Below, one piece after another: positions 25,432 through 34,607 of a DNA stretch of 64,000 nt; position 1 is the first letter of the stretch, and each line of letters opens with the position of its first letter. The translations under genes were made by a program, and so were the position numbers. The DNA is from Bacillus timonensis (GTDB taxonomy: Bacteria > Bacillota > Bacilli > Bacillales > Bacillaceae_L). The notes beneath the pieces are model-generated. The model was not told where the DNA came from and searched no databases. It worked only from the letters and a program-made list of their open reading frames with translations. The stretch lies in NCBI GenBank assembly GCA_020171895.1, contig JAIVAN010000009.1, positions 1-64,000 of the forward strand, written 5' to 3'.

Positions 25432-27036
25432 TTAGTAAGCTGCAATTGCTCCATCTGTGCGTTGTTCCGTACCACCTGTTAATACTCCGGTCTCAGGGTT
25501 CCGCCATATTATTTGTCCTCTACCAAAACCACCTGTATCCAATGCTACTTGGATTTCATGACCTTTTCTTGCTAATGCTTGTGCAATATGCTGCGGAAAC
25601 CTGTGTTCAACTAGAATTTTCTTCCCTTCCATCCATTGCCATCTTGGTGCATCCAGTGCCGCTTGTGGATTTAAGTGGAAATCAACCGTATTCATCACAA
25701 CTTGTGCATGACCTTGTGGCTGCATATAGCCTCCCATCACACCGAATGGACCTACAGCCTCTCCGTCTTTCGTTAAAAACCCTGGTATGATGGTGTGGTA
25801 GGTTTTTTTACCTGGTTTTAGCGCATTCTCATGTGTAGGATCTAAAGAAAAATCATGGCCACGATTTTGCAAGCCGATTCCTGTTCCAGGAATGACTACA
25901 CCTGACCCAAAGCCCATATAATTACTTTGAATAAATGAAACCATGTTTCCTTCTTCATCAGCAGTCGCTAAATAAACCGTCCCACCCTTTGGAGGGGTTC
26001 CTGGTTCAGGCATAATTGCTTCTTCCCCGATTAAATTCCGTCTCTGTGAAGCAAATTCTTCAGAGAGTAATTGGTTAACTGAAGTAGACATTTCATTTGG
26101 ATCCGTAATGTATTTCATTCCATCTACAAATGCTAGTTTCATTGCTTCAATTTGTTTGTGATACGTATCAACTGACTCTTTTTCTTTTAATTCTAAACCG
26201 TTTAATGTATTTAATGCCATTAGTGCAACAAGCCCTTGACCATTTGGTGGAATTTCCCACACATCATAACCTCGATAATTAACTGAAATTGGTTTTACCC
26301 ATTCTGGCTGATAGCTAGCTAAATCTTCTTCGGTCATAAAGCCATTATGCTCTTTTGAAAAAGCGGCAATTTTTTCAGCTAACTCACCACGATAAAAGCT
26401 TTCTGCATTTGTTTCAGCGATTGACCTTAATGTAGAAGCATGTCCTTCTGAACGCCACATTTCACCGATTTGTGGGGGCTTGCCGTTAGGTGCAAACGTA
26501 TCAAACCAACCTTTAAATTCTTCCGTTGTACACAGCTTTTTATATGCCTTATACGCTGAATTCCAATACTTTCCTAAGATAGGTGAGACAGGATATCCGT
26601 TTTCTGCATATTCTATCGCTGGCTGAAGAACTTCTTTTAACGGAAGTTTCCCAAATCGTTTAGATAGCTCAGCCCATGCTGCAGGTACCCCAGGAACTGT
26701 GACAGGAATCATACCAAACTTTGGCATAGTCTCATGTCCTCTTTCCTTCACTGCTTCAATCGAAATGTTTTTTGGAGAGGGACCACTTGCATTTAACCCA
26801 TGAAGCTCTCCTTTCACCCAAACGAGTGCAAAGGCATCTCCACCAATACCGTTAGAGGTAGGCTCAACGACCGTTAAACAAGCAGCCGTAGCAATCGCCG
26901 CATCAATCGCATTCCCACCCTTTTTTAGAATATCTAAACCCGCTTGTGCTGCAAGTGGCTGAGAAGTTGCTACCATTCCTTTTCTAGCAATCGTCGCCAT
27001 TCGTTGTGAAGCATAAGGATAATTCAAGTAATCCAT
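25432..27036 (-). CDS. gamma-glutamyltransferase family protein, cytosolic (YwrD-like)
   Basis: This is a 534-residue Ntn hydrolase. The start is ATG of MDYLNYPYASQRMATI with GGAGGAAATA upstream; the 49 codons before it are AT-rich non-coding sequence. The gene encodes KKGGNAIDAAIATAACLTVVEP and GGDAFALVW near the N terminus. The autocatalytic Thr lies near residue 351 (PKGGTVYLATAD), where the chain should split. PFGVMGGYMQPQGHAQV is near the C terminus. There is no signal peptide, unlike secreted Ggt, so it resembles B. subtilis YwrD. It may hydrolyse glutathione-like gamma-glutamyl compounds inside the cell. Confidence 0.9.
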   Translation of the reverse strand: MDYLNYPYASQRMATIARKGMVATSQPLAAQAGLDILKKGGNAIDAAIATAACLTVVEPTSNGIGGDAFALVWVKGELHGLNASGPSPKNISIEAVKERGHETMPKFGMIPVTVPGVPAAWAELSKRFGKLPLKEVLQPAIEYAENGYPVSPILGKYWNSAYKAYKKLCTTEEFKGWFDTFAPNGKPPQIGEMWRSEGHASTLRSIAETNAESFYRGELAEKIAAFSKEHNGFMTEEDLASYQPEWVKPISVNYRGYDVWEIPPNGQGLVALMALNTLNGLELKEKESVDTYHKQIEAMKLAFVDGMKYITDPNEMSTSVNQLLSEEFASQRRNLIGEEAIMPEPGTPPKGGTVYLATADEEGNMVSFIQSNYMGFGSGVVIPGTGIGLQNRGHDFSLDPTHENALKPGKKTYHTIIPGFLTKDGEAVGPFGVMGGYMQPQGHAQVVMNTVDFHLNPQAALDAPRWQWMEGKKILVEHRFPQHIAQALARKGHEIQVALDTGGFGRGQIIWRNPETGVLTGGTEQRTDGAIAAY

Positions 27037-27256
27037 GTATGTATTTCCTCCTTTTATTTCGACACTCGAAAAATATATATGTATTATATCAAAAAATTTT
27101 AAACATTTCGAGTGATGAAAATTATACTCTTTTACTATTTTCACAAAAATTACACTAATAAAGAAAAAATTAGTATATTTCATTAACCTTTTTCCTATTT
27201 ACACCGATATTATAGGTATAATTAACCATGTGAATTCTCTTATTGGAGTTGAAGAT

Positions 27257-28753
27257 ATGCTTCTTGACCTACTTAATAACTTAGCAATCATGTCTGCACT
27301 GTTGTTTATTGCAGGTACATTCTTTCAGAATAGACCGCTACTACACCAAGCGCCTATTAAAACAAGACTCTATGCAGGACTAGGTTCCGGTCTATTAGGC
27401 TCACTACTTATGATGAATGCTATCCATATTAATGAAACTATGATCATTGATTTAAGACATTTAGCTGTTGTTATAGCGGCAATATTCGGTGGACCTGTTT
27501 CTGCAATTTTATCTGCAACGCTTATCGGTATATTTCGAATTACTTTTTTTGGTATTAGTACCGCAGCAGTGACTGCTGCAACTGTTTCAATAATTATGGG
27601 ATTTGTTCTAGGATTGATTTCTAGTTTAAATCTTACGAAAGTGCTCAAATATATCACAATGAATGTACTTCATGTAACAATCAGTTCTACATTCATTTAC
27701 TTTCTCATTAACAACCCACCAGTAGCAATTGATGTCCTTTCTCATTTTATCTTTATCTCAGCAGTAGGGGGCATTTTCACTTATTACTTGGCAGAATATA
27801 TTGATAGGTCTAATCAGAACCACAGGTCTACTGCTTATTATAAAATAATGGCCGATAATGCGACTGATTTGATTTCAACCCATAAACTAGATGGCTCATT
27901 TAAATATTTGTCTCCTTCAAGTTTAACTATCTTAGGTTACGAACCAAAAGAATTGGTAGGGAAAAATCCATATGATTATTATCATCCTGACGATTTAACC
28001 GCTATCTATGAATCACATGAAGCTGTAAAGGATAAAGATGAAGAAGACATAGTAGAATATCGTTTCAAACGTAAAGACGGAGAATACATATGGTTAGAAA
28101 CCGCTTCAAAAAAAATGAAGGGCTCTTCCGATAGCGATGAGGAAATCATTTGTTCATCAAGAAACATAACGGTCCGTAAACAATTAGAGGAAAAGCTTTC
28201 AAAAATGAACCAGCAATTAAACAAGCTATCCAATATAGATGGTTTAACTGGTATTGCAAACAGAAGACATTTTGACCACATGTATGATTTAGAATGGAAA
28301 GATGCTCTCACACAACAAAAACCACTTTCCTTGCTAATGATAGATATTGATCATTTTAAAATTTATAACGATACATATGGACACCAAAGTGGCGATGAAT
28401 GTATTCATACAGTTGCAAAAATAAGTGAGGCCGTTCTAAAAGGCCCGAGAGATTTTGCAGCAAGATATGGAGGAGAAGAATTTGCAGTTATCCTCCCTCA
28501 CACCAATGAAGCTGAGGCACAACAAATTGCAGACGAAATAAGGCAACGCATATATGAATTAGCTATACCACATCAGAATTCAAAAGTAGTTCCTGTTGTA
28601 ACTATTAGTGTAGGGGTTTCAACTCTTATTCCCAATTTCGACATAAATCCAGCAGAATTAATCAAACAAGCTGATCTTGCGCTCTATCATGCTAAATCGA
28701 GTGGGCGTCATCAAGTAACCGTATTTGAGCCTTCTCAAGCTGTGTTAGCATAA
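27257..28753 (+). CDS. membrane PAS-GGDEF diguanylate cyclase
   Basis: This is a 498-residue protein. The ATG at 27257 has GGAG 8 nt upstream; an earlier GTG nine codons before lacks one. Residues 1-185 form a 5TM-LYT-type sensor with about five to six helices. A PAS domain lies at about 195-310, then a GGDEF domain with the intact active-site GGEEF near 404 (ARYGGEEFAV), so it should make c-di-GMP. The position of the inhibitory RxxD site reads GPRD, so product feedback at that site is probably lost. It is monocistronic and divergent from the gamma-glutamyltransferase gene. Confidence 0.93.
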   Translation: MLLDLLNNLAIMSALLFIAGTFFQNRPLLHQAPIKTRLYAGLGSGLLGSLLMMNAIHINETMIIDLRHLAVVIAAIFGGPVSAILSATLIGIFRITFFGISTAAVTAATVSIIMGFVLGLISSLNLTKVLKYITMNVLHVTISSTFIYFLINNPPVAIDVLSHFIFISAVGGIFTYYLAEYIDRSNQNHRSTAYYKIMADNATDLISTHKLDGSFKYLSPSSLTILGYEPKELVGKNPYDYYHPDDLTAIYESHEAVKDKDEEDIVEYRFKRKDGEYIWLETASKKMKGSSDSDEEIICSSRNITVRKQLEEKLSKMNQQLNKLSNIDGLTGIANRRHFDHMYDLEWKDALTQQKPLSLLMIDIDHFKIYNDTYGHQSGDECIHTVAKISEAVLKGPRDFAARYGGEEFAVILPHTNEAEAQQIADEIRQRIYELAIPHQNSKVVPVVTISVGVSTLIPNFDINPAELIKQADLALYHAKSSGRHQVTVFEPSQAVLA

Positions 28754-28754
28754 C

Positions 28755-28792
28755 AACAAAGAGTAGTGGATTTTTTCCCACTACTCTTTGTT
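28755..28792. terminator. bidirectional terminator between convergent genes
   Basis: A perfect 15-bp stem (AACAAAGAGTAGTGG with CCACTACTCTTTGTT) with an 8-nt loop separates the cyclase gene from the convergent yxlG-like gene. The T runs are poor, but stem strength is high. Confidence 0.75.
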
Positions 28793-28794
28793 GT

Positions 28795-29574
28795 TCACTC
28801 GGTTAATTCTTTGCGTTGAAATAATTGAATGGATAGTAGTAAAAAGATGAGAATAAGTACGATGCTCGTAATCAACACCAAGATAAAATGTTCACCTGTG
28901 TTACCTGTAAGAATAATAGAGTTTGCATAGTTAGATAGATTGGCTGGGCTCCATAGCATCCATTTTTTCGCAAGAGCTGTCACGGCTGACAGAGCTATTG
29001 CACATACAATCGTGAAAAATGCAACGAGGCCTCCACTTTTAAAAAACGAGCTAAATAAGACGGTAAGTGTTATAAGAAATAAAAGCCAAATTCCATAGAC
29101 GATTGTACCACTCATGAAATCTGCAAAAACTATTTCACCGATTAGGAGTATTGTATAGTACCATGCAGCAAGCATTCCTAGAAAATAGGATAACAGTCCG
29201 ACAAGAGTAGCGCTTAACCATTTCGCAGTAATATAGTTGGTGTATGAAACAGGTTTGACTAAAACCATTCCAGCAACCCCACTATTTCGTTCTCCTGCAA
29301 TAATACCCATGAATGCTAGGGCTAAAATTAAAACACCTATTTGACTATATTGACCCAGCGTTTGGATAATTACTTCTTCACTTGAAGGAAGAGGGATATC
29401 TATCACCGCTCCTTCTGGTAAATCACCAGCACTTTCTAATATTGTAGGTAAATAGTAACTCGTAATTGGTTGAAGCAAACCTAATAAAATAAAGATAAGT
29501 GGCATCCAAATTAATTTAAAGTTACGTACCATTTCAATCCATTCTTTTCTAAATAGCACAACCCATTGTTTCAT
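28795..29574 (-). CDS. yxlG: ABC transporter permease, YxlG-like
   Basis: This is a 259-residue ABC-2 type permease. An N-terminal amphipathic part (FRKEWIEMVRNFKLIW) leads into the first helix, a large extracellular loop of about 45 residues, then five helices. The motif NSGVAGMVLVKPVSYTNYITAKW is typical of this class. The start overlaps the ATPase gene by 4 nt. With the ATPase and the PLDc_N protein it reproduces the B. subtilis yxlE-yxlF-yxlG order, although the sigma-Y genes found with them there are absent. The substrate is unknown. Confidence 0.86.
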   Translation of the reverse strand: MKQWVVLFRKEWIEMVRNFKLIWMPLIFILLGLLQPITSYYLPTILESAGDLPEGAVIDIPLPSSEEVIIQTLGQYSQIGVLILALAFMGIIAGERNSGVAGMVLVKPVSYTNYITAKWLSATLVGLLSYFLGMLAAWYYTILLIGEIVFADFMSGTIVYGIWLLFLITLTVLFSSFFKSGGLVAFFTIVCAIALSAVTALAKKWMLWSPANLSNYANSIILTGNTGEHFILVLITSIVLILIFLLLSIQLFQRKELTE

Positions 29575-30479
29575 TCGGACCTCACCACCTTCATAAATAA
29601 ATCTTCTAACGATGACTGTGAAATTTGGAAGGATGTAATTGGGAGATTGTTAGCAGCAATATAACTCAATAGATTTTTTCTTGCCTCTGTTATATTCTCT
29701 ACAAGAATTGTAGCTGTTTGATTTTCGTATAACACATCTCTTACCCCTTGAACTTGTTTCACACCAACTAACCAATCACTTAATTCTTCATCAGCAGAGA
29801 TTTTAATACTGTCATGTTGATGTTTACGCTTTAACTCGACTAGTGAATCATTTAAAGCAACCTCACCTTTGCGGATAATAACGATTTCATCACATACCTC
29901 TTCTGCATCATGGAGGACGTGAGTTGAAAAAAGAATCGTCGTTTTCTTTTTTAACTCTCTCATCATTTCGATGACTTCTCTTCTTCCTACTGGATCAAGC
30001 GCTGAAACTGGTTCATCAAGCATGACAAGCTTTGGTTCATGAATCATCGCTTGTGCAATTCCAAGTCGTTGCTTCATCCCACCTGAGTACCCGCCAATTT
30101 TTCGCTTGTATGCTTCCGATAAACCTACTAATTTTAGGAGTTCTAATGATTTTTCTTTTGCGCTTTTTTTAGTTAATCCTGCTAATTCTCCTACATATAC
30201 TAAAAATTCAAGTGCATTCATCCAATTATAAAAAACAGGATGCTGTGGTAAATATCCGATATGATTTCTTATATCTCCATCTTCTATTCCACAAAATTTG
30301 ATTCTCCCACTCGTAGGCTGAATCATCCCCGCTAGCATTCTTAATGTTGTCGTTTTTCCAGCACCATTTGGCCCAAGTAAAGCTGTGCAGCTTCCTTTTT
30401 TAATTTCGAACGATAAATCAGTTACGGCGTTTTCTTTTCCAAAAGTCTTCGTTACATGCTCTAGTTGGACAAGTGTCAC
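29571..30479 (-). CDS. yxlF: ABC transporter ATP-binding protein, YxlF-like
   Basis: This is a 302-residue ATPase. I place the start at GTG (product MTLVQLEHVTKTFG): GGAAGAG sits upstream, and the gene then begins 1 nt after the stop of the preceding gene. A longer frame would overlap that gene. Walker A is GPNGAGKTTT, the signature YSGGMKQRL and Walker B LVMLDEPVSALDP. A C-terminal domain of about 80 residues (SDWLVGVKQVQGVRDVLYE) is of the DUF4162 type. It is the energy-coupling partner of the following permease. Confidence 0.92.
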   Translation of the reverse strand: MTLVQLEHVTKTFGKENAVTDLSFEIKKGSCTALLGPNGAGKTTTLRMLAGMIQPTSGRIKFCGIEDGDIRNHIGYLPQHPVFYNWMNALEFLVYVGELAGLTKKSAKEKSLELLKLVGLSEAYKRKIGGYSGGMKQRLGIAQAMIHEPKLVMLDEPVSALDPVGRREVIEMMRELKKKTTILFSTHVLHDAEEVCDEIVIIRKGEVALNDSLVELKRKHQHDSIKISADEELSDWLVGVKQVQGVRDVLYENQTATILVENITEARKNLLSYIAANNLPITSFQISQSSLEDLFMKVVRSE

Positions 30480-30480
30480 G

Positions 30481-30681
30481 TTATCTCTTCCTTCCAAAGA
30501 CAAAATAAATGATTGGACCAAGCATACTTCCTAAAAGCACGACAACATACCATAATGTCTTAGGCCCATTTGTTTCTTCGCTTCTTACAATATCAATCAG
30601 TGCCATGATCATTAACAGTAATTGAATAACAAAAATAGGCGCAAATAACGCAATATTTATTTGTGAAAGTTCTTCAAACAT
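30481..30681 (-). CDS. yxlE: PLDc_N domain two-span membrane protein, YxlE-like
   Basis: This is a 66-residue protein with two helices joined by DIVRSEETNGPKTLWYV, the PLDc_N motif also seen at the N terminus of cardiolipin synthases. It ends in GPIIYFVFGRKR. It is the first gene of the ABC operon. In B. subtilis the homologue YxlE is a negative regulator of sigma-Y activity; since no sigma-Y gene is visible here, a role in the transporter itself is likely. This last point is inference. Confidence 0.85.
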   Translation of the reverse strand: MFEELSQINIALFAPIFVIQLLLMIMALIDIVRSEETNGPKTLWYVVVLLGSMLGPIIYFVFGRKR

Positions 30682-30765
30682 TGAAATCTTCCCCTCTCCT
30701 TAAACTTCCAATAATAATACGAATGAACACTCAATAAAGTTCACTATTATTTTCATTTTCTTATG

Positions 30766-30807
30766 TCAAAAAAAAACCGATTACTCTTTGTATGAGTAAC
30801 CGGTTTT
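30766..30807 (-). terminator. terminator of spoIIQ
   Basis: A long stem with one mismatch (AACCG-A-TTACTC with GAGTAA-C-CGGTT) is followed on the minus strand by nine T residues. Confidence 0.92.
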
Positions 30808-30853
30808 GATTGGTTATTTGCCAACTATGAAACGAAAAAGACGTTTCCTCTAT

Positions 30854-31690
30854 TTAAGCTCTAGCTTGTCCGACTGAAGCTCCTGATGAATCTTCATCAT
30901 TACTATCTTCGTCGTTTGTTTTTTCATCGTCTTCTGCTGGTTTCTTCTCATCCTCTGAAGGTTTCTTTTCAGTATCTCCCTCACTGTCTTCGACTGACGT
31001 TAATGGCTTGTCAAAGAATTCTAGTGGGTTCAATGCTTTTCCTTCACTGTTACGGACTTCGAAGTGAACATGTGTCGCAGCCTCTTGATTGAAGACATTT
31101 TTACCAGCTTTTGCAAGGATTTGTCCTTGCTTCACTGTGTCTCCTTCTTTCACTTTTACATTAGATAGTGATTGATAGACTGTCACAACTCCATTAGAAT
31201 GTTCAATTTCTACCATATTACCAAACAATGGATCTTTTGCTACCTTTGTAACTGTTCCACTTAATGAAGCAACTACATCAAATTCCTTGCCGTCTTTCGC
31301 TACGATATCAAGACCTCTACTTTGGTAGTAGGTATTATCGTAGAATACAAGAGCAGCTTCTTGTTCTTCAGCTGATGCATCCACATCATAGAATTGCTTG
31401 AAAATCTCTACAGCATCTTTGTCCAGTACTGGCATTGCAAAATTTTCAACCGTTGCATTTACTGGTACGTTTGGCTCTTCTTTTGTAACAACTCCTGGTA
31501 GATTGTCTGATCCATATTTTTTACCAGGGTCTGCTACTTCATTGTTTAAGCTTTGGTACCAAAGTACTGCGGTTAAGATAATTGCTGCACTTGCCAAGTA
31601 GATTGCTGGAAACACCCAACGCTTTCTAAAAAATTGTTGCATTTTTGAACTTTGATTTTGAGAAGTACGTTTCTTTTCTTCCTCTCTCAT
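30854..31690 (-). CDS. spoIIQ: stage II sporulation protein SpoIIQ (degenerate M23/LytM domain)
   Basis: This is a 278-residue forespore membrane protein that pairs with SpoIIIAH across the intermembrane space during engulfment and forms part of the feeding channel. It has a cytoplasmic basic N terminus (1-24), one membrane helix (about 27-46), and a LytM domain at about 120-225. The HVH metal site is retained (ATHVHFEV), but the other ligand motif reads YYQSRGLDI: the His of HxGxD is Ser, so peptidase activity is not expected, as in B. subtilis SpoIIQ. A Glu/Asp/Lys-rich tail follows. GAGGTGA precedes the ATG. Confidence 0.94.
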   Translation of the reverse strand: MREEEKKRTSQNQSSKMQQFFRKRWVFPAIYLASAAIILTAVLWYQSLNNEVADPGKKYGSDNLPGVVTKEEPNVPVNATVENFAMPVLDKDAVEIFKQFYDVDASAEEQEAALVFYDNTYYQSRGLDIVAKDGKEFDVVASLSGTVTKVAKDPLFGNMVEIEHSNGVVTVYQSLSNVKVKEGDTVKQGQILAKAGKNVFNQEAATHVHFEVRNSEGKALNPLEFFDKPLTSVEDSEGDTEKKPSEDEKKPAEDDEKTNDEDSNDEDSSGASVGQARA

Positions 31691-31709
31691 GTATCATCAC
31701 CTCAGCAAT

Positions 31710-31739
31710 CATTCTGAACACATCTGATGAATTATATAC
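31710..31739 (-). promoter_or_regulatory. candidate sigma-F promoter of spoIIQ
   Basis: On the minus strand GTATA, 15 nt, then GTTCAGAATG. This matches the known sigma-F consensus GYATA-N15-GGNNANANTR with one mismatch. The start codon is about 20 nt downstream of the -10, giving a very short leader that still contains the ribosome site. spoIIQ is a known sigma-F gene in B. subtilis. Confidence 0.55.
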
Positions 31740-31895
31740 ATCGAGAAAAGATTTTTTTCGATTATTTTTCGACAAAGGTTTAAATTTTATTCATAAATTT
31801 GTTATTTTTTTATTTTTCTTGTATTTTAAATGGATTTTTGTTTAATAATCCTATTTCTTCTAACCGTTTTTTATGAAAGTTAAGATCCTATATCA

Positions 31896-32669
31896 TCAGT
31901 TTACGTCACTGCTTTTGGACTCTTTCTTCCCACTTAAGAACCAACCACCAGTAGCTATCAATATCAACACTGAATAGAAGATGATTTTCCATGTATAAGA
32001 ATGTGCAAAGTCGTGCGGTATCACATGAATATCAGGATGTGCTAAAGTTAAGACTGCCAATTTTACCCCTACCCACCCAACAATTAGGAAAGCTGCTATT
32101 TCCAAAGATGGTCTTTTGTTTAAAACATCGACAAAAATATTTGCAGCAAAACGCATAATGATTAAACCTATAAAGCCTCCCAAGAATATCACGATGAAGT
32201 GTCCTGCATTCATCCCACCGATTTCTCCAATTGGAAGGTTTGGCAAAGTAACTGCTAAAGCAACAGCTGCTAATATTGAATCAATTGCAAATGCGATGTC
32301 CGCTAACTCAACTTTTATTACCGTACCCCAGAAACCCGCTTTCTTTTCTACTTTTACTTTTTCATCACCATTTTTCTTCTTCAATAAAGTTTTTCTAAGG
32401 ATATGATTAGCAGCAATAAATAATAAGTAAAGGGCCCCTATCGCTTGCAACTGCCATATGTTCACAAGAAATGAGATTAAAAACAACGAAGCCAATCTAA
32501 AAACAAAAGCCCCAACTAGTCCATAAAATAAAGCCTTTTTTCTTTGTTCTTCAGGAAGATGTTTTACCATAATCGCAAGCACTAAGGCATTATCCGCAGC
32601 TAATAAACCTTCCAAAAGAATTAACACCAATAAAACCCATCCATACTCAAACAATAATGCTAATTCCAT
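31896..32669 (-). CDS. TerC-family membrane protein (YceF/MeeF-like)
   Basis: This is a 257-residue protein with about seven helices, the same length as B. subtilis YceF. The conserved acidic membrane motifs are present: LLEGLLAADNALVLAIM in helix 1-2 and VELADIAFAIDSILAAVA in the middle. TerC relatives export Mn2+ and help metallate secreted proteins. A Lys-rich cytoplasmic loop (KTLLKKKNGDEKVKVEKK) separates the two halves. AGAGAGG is the ribosome site. I looked for a Mn-sensing yybP-ykoY riboswitch upstream and did not see one. Confidence 0.88.
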   Translation of the reverse strand: MELALLFEYGWVLLVLILLEGLLAADNALVLAIMVKHLPEEQRKKALFYGLVGAFVFRLASLFLISFLVNIWQLQAIGALYLLFIAANHILRKTLLKKKNGDEKVKVEKKAGFWGTVIKVELADIAFAIDSILAAVALAVTLPNLPIGEIGGMNAGHFIVIFLGGFIGLIIMRFAANIFVDVLNKRPSLEIAAFLIVGWVGVKLAVLTLAHPDIHVIPHDFAHSYTWKIIFYSVLILIATGGWFLSGKKESKSSDVN

Positions 32670-32968
32670 TCATATAACCTCTCTCTATATTACTTTTTAT
32701 CATTTTTAAACTTTAACTGTATTTACTTTTAAATTTTGCAAATGAAAACAAATAACTAATTAACTACAATGTAAATAGGCTCTACTCTTATAAGGGTATA
32801 TTATCCAGTTCATGAGAGGAAATATTCTATTTTAGTTTAACTCCTTTACTATTTATTACCCTCTTTATGATGATTTTTTTTGGGGGGTTAAGCAAATTTA
32901 CCTATGGAACGCAAAAGCGTAGTATAATTATAACCGAGATATTTCGTTAAAAGGGAGCACGAATTTAG

Positions 32969-33394
32969 ATGATACAAGCTATATTTCGAACTATGATTAA
33001 ATTAGCACCTTTTCTTTATATGACTTTGATTTGGGTTTTATCAAGTCTTCCTCAAGACGCTGTTATAAAAACTCCCTTCTCCTTTGATGGGATGTTAAAA
33101 GAGTCTCTCCATCTTGTTGAGTTTGCCATTTTGTACTGTCTGTTTGTTCTCTATTTTTTAGTTGATCGAAAATTAACGACTATTACGAATAAATTTGCAG
33201 CCCTTATTGCTATTTCCTATGGTTTCATCGATGAGTTCCATCAATACTTTGTACCCTATAGGAGTGCTACTATGATCGATCTAGTGAAAGACACTTTAGG
33301 GGTGCTAATTGTTTATTATCTAGTCAACCGATACTATTTCTCAGGAAAGCCATCACGAATTAAAAACCTTTTGCAACGAATCGAAGGGTTTTAA
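32969..33394 (+). CDS. VanZ-like family membrane protein
   Basis: This is a 141-residue protein with four helices. The VanZ signatures are visible: WVLSSLPQD after helix 1, a His-x-x-Glu-type segment (SLHLVEFAILYCLF) and the motif GFIDEFHQYFVPYRSATMID before the last helix. VanZ proteins are linked to glycopeptide or lipid-related resistance, but the mechanism is not settled. It is a single gene divergent from the TerC gene, with an AGGGAGC ribosome site and a shared terminator with spoIID. Confidence 0.87.
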   Translation: MIQAIFRTMIKLAPFLYMTLIWVLSSLPQDAVIKTPFSFDGMLKESLHLVEFAILYCLFVLYFLVDRKLTTITNKFAALIAISYGFIDEFHQYFVPYRSATMIDLVKDTLGVLIVYYLVNRYYFSGKPSRIKNLLQRIEGF

Positions 33395-33401
33395 GGTATA
33401 T

Positions 33402-33444
33402 AAAAAAGCCTCCAAATCTATTTTAGATTTTGGAGGCTTTTTTG
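33402..33444. terminator. bidirectional terminator between the VanZ gene and spoIID
   Basis: A stem of about 16 pairs (AAAAAAGCCTCCAAAATCT-type, A-rich on one side and T-rich on the other) gives T runs in both directions between two convergent genes. Confidence 0.93.
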
Positions 33445-33445
33445 A

Positions 33446-34468
33446 TTAGTTTCTAGACGCTGTCACTGTATTTAGAAACGTGTCAGCTGCCGAGACTTTA
33501 ACACCTTTATAATAATGGGAGACAATCTCTTGATATGTTTTTCCTTCTTGCGCCATACCGTTTGCTCCATACTGACTCATTCCAACTCCATGACCATAGC
33601 CTTTGGTTGTAATGACAATATAATCTCCTTTTCGCTCCCAATTAAAGTCTGTTGACTTTAAATCTAGCTTTTCACGCACTTCACGACCTTTTAGTTTTAC
33701 ACCATTGATATCAACTGTATCGACCCTTTTACCAGGTGTTCTCGATACCACAGTACCGATGGTGTTACTTTTTCCAAGTTTAACTCCTAGCTTCTGCTCA
33801 AATTCAGCAACCGTAAATGTTTTTTGGTCATGGAATTTCGGTGATTTTTCATCCCAAGGACTTTCTACTGTCTTTAAATATGGAAATGGATTCGTCCAAT
33901 ATGCTTCTGAATTTTCCGTATATCCATTGCTTGTTGAGAAAAAGGATGCTGTAATAGGAACTCCATCATAAGTTAATATTTGACCTTGAGTTGCATGAAC
34001 GGCTTCTGTAATCTTTTGAATCTTCCAATCGTAATCTTTTCCCCATATTCTCTTTAAATCTTCTCGATTTTTATATACTTGATGCATAATCGTATCGGTT
34101 ACGTCTGCGCCTTCTGGAATACTTACATTTGTCTCACTAAGTAATTGTTTGACTATATATGTTCTTGCAGATAGCGCTTGTGCTTTTAGTGCTTCTAATT
34201 CAAACTCTGCTGGCATTTCAGAAGCAACCACACCGATAATGTATTCTTCTAGCTGTGTGGATTCAATTTTTTTTGATGTACTTCTATATACCGCAATTTC
34301 AATTGATGGATCAAAAGTTAAGTTTTTGACGACTTCTTTTACTTGAAGCTCTTCTTCTAGTTCGCCACTCGATTTATCTGTAAATGGAAAAACTAGTAAG
34401 GTTGGGATCATTAAAGTGACAACAAATAAGACTGAAACGAGTACGATGATTGGTTTTAAAGGTTTCAT
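33446..34468 (-). CDS. spoIID: stage II sporulation protein SpoIID
   Basis: This 340-residue membrane-anchored lytic transglycosylase is needed with SpoIIM and SpoIIP for engulfment. A single N-terminal helix (about 8-30) anchors an extracellular domain. The catalytic Glu lies in GVVASEMPAEFELEALKAQA. The C-terminal GYGHGVGMSQYGANGMA block is the SpoIID family hallmark. The length is close to that of B. subtilis SpoIID. GGAGG precedes the ATG. In B. subtilis it is a sigma-E gene; I did not find a convincing sigma-E promoter here. Confidence 0.95.
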   Translation of the reverse strand: MKPLKPIIVLVSVLFVVTLMIPTLLVFPFTDKSSGELEEELQVKEVVKNLTFDPSIEIAVYRSTSKKIESTQLEEYIIGVVASEMPAEFELEALKAQALSARTYIVKQLLSETNVSIPEGADVTDTIMHQVYKNREDLKRIWGKDYDWKIQKITEAVHATQGQILTYDGVPITASFFSTSNGYTENSEAYWTNPFPYLKTVESPWDEKSPKFHDQKTFTVAEFEQKLGVKLGKSNTIGTVVSRTPGKRVDTVDINGVKLKGREVREKLDLKSTDFNWERKGDYIVITTKGYGHGVGMSQYGANGMAQEGKTYQEIVSHYYKGVKVSAADTFLNTVTASRN

Positions 34469-34607
34469 GAATGACGAGCCTCCATAGTAATATTAGGTGC
34501 TTTAATCAGTTACTACGACAGATTGTTCGATCAATTTTTGCACCTATAACATACATATGGATGTGGACAAGCATTTATGACTTGAATGAAAGTAAATTTC
34601 AGTCGAA

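Noticed and set aside
32670-32968. Possible Mn-sensing yybP-ykoY riboswitch upstream of the TerC gene.
   Set aside because: The conserved motif of that riboswitch is not present in the AT-rich leader on the minus strand.
34500-34600. A sigma-E promoter for spoIID.
   Set aside because: The best candidate (TCATAAA-N14-CATATGTA on the minus strand) matches only half of the -10 consensus, so I do not report it as a feature.
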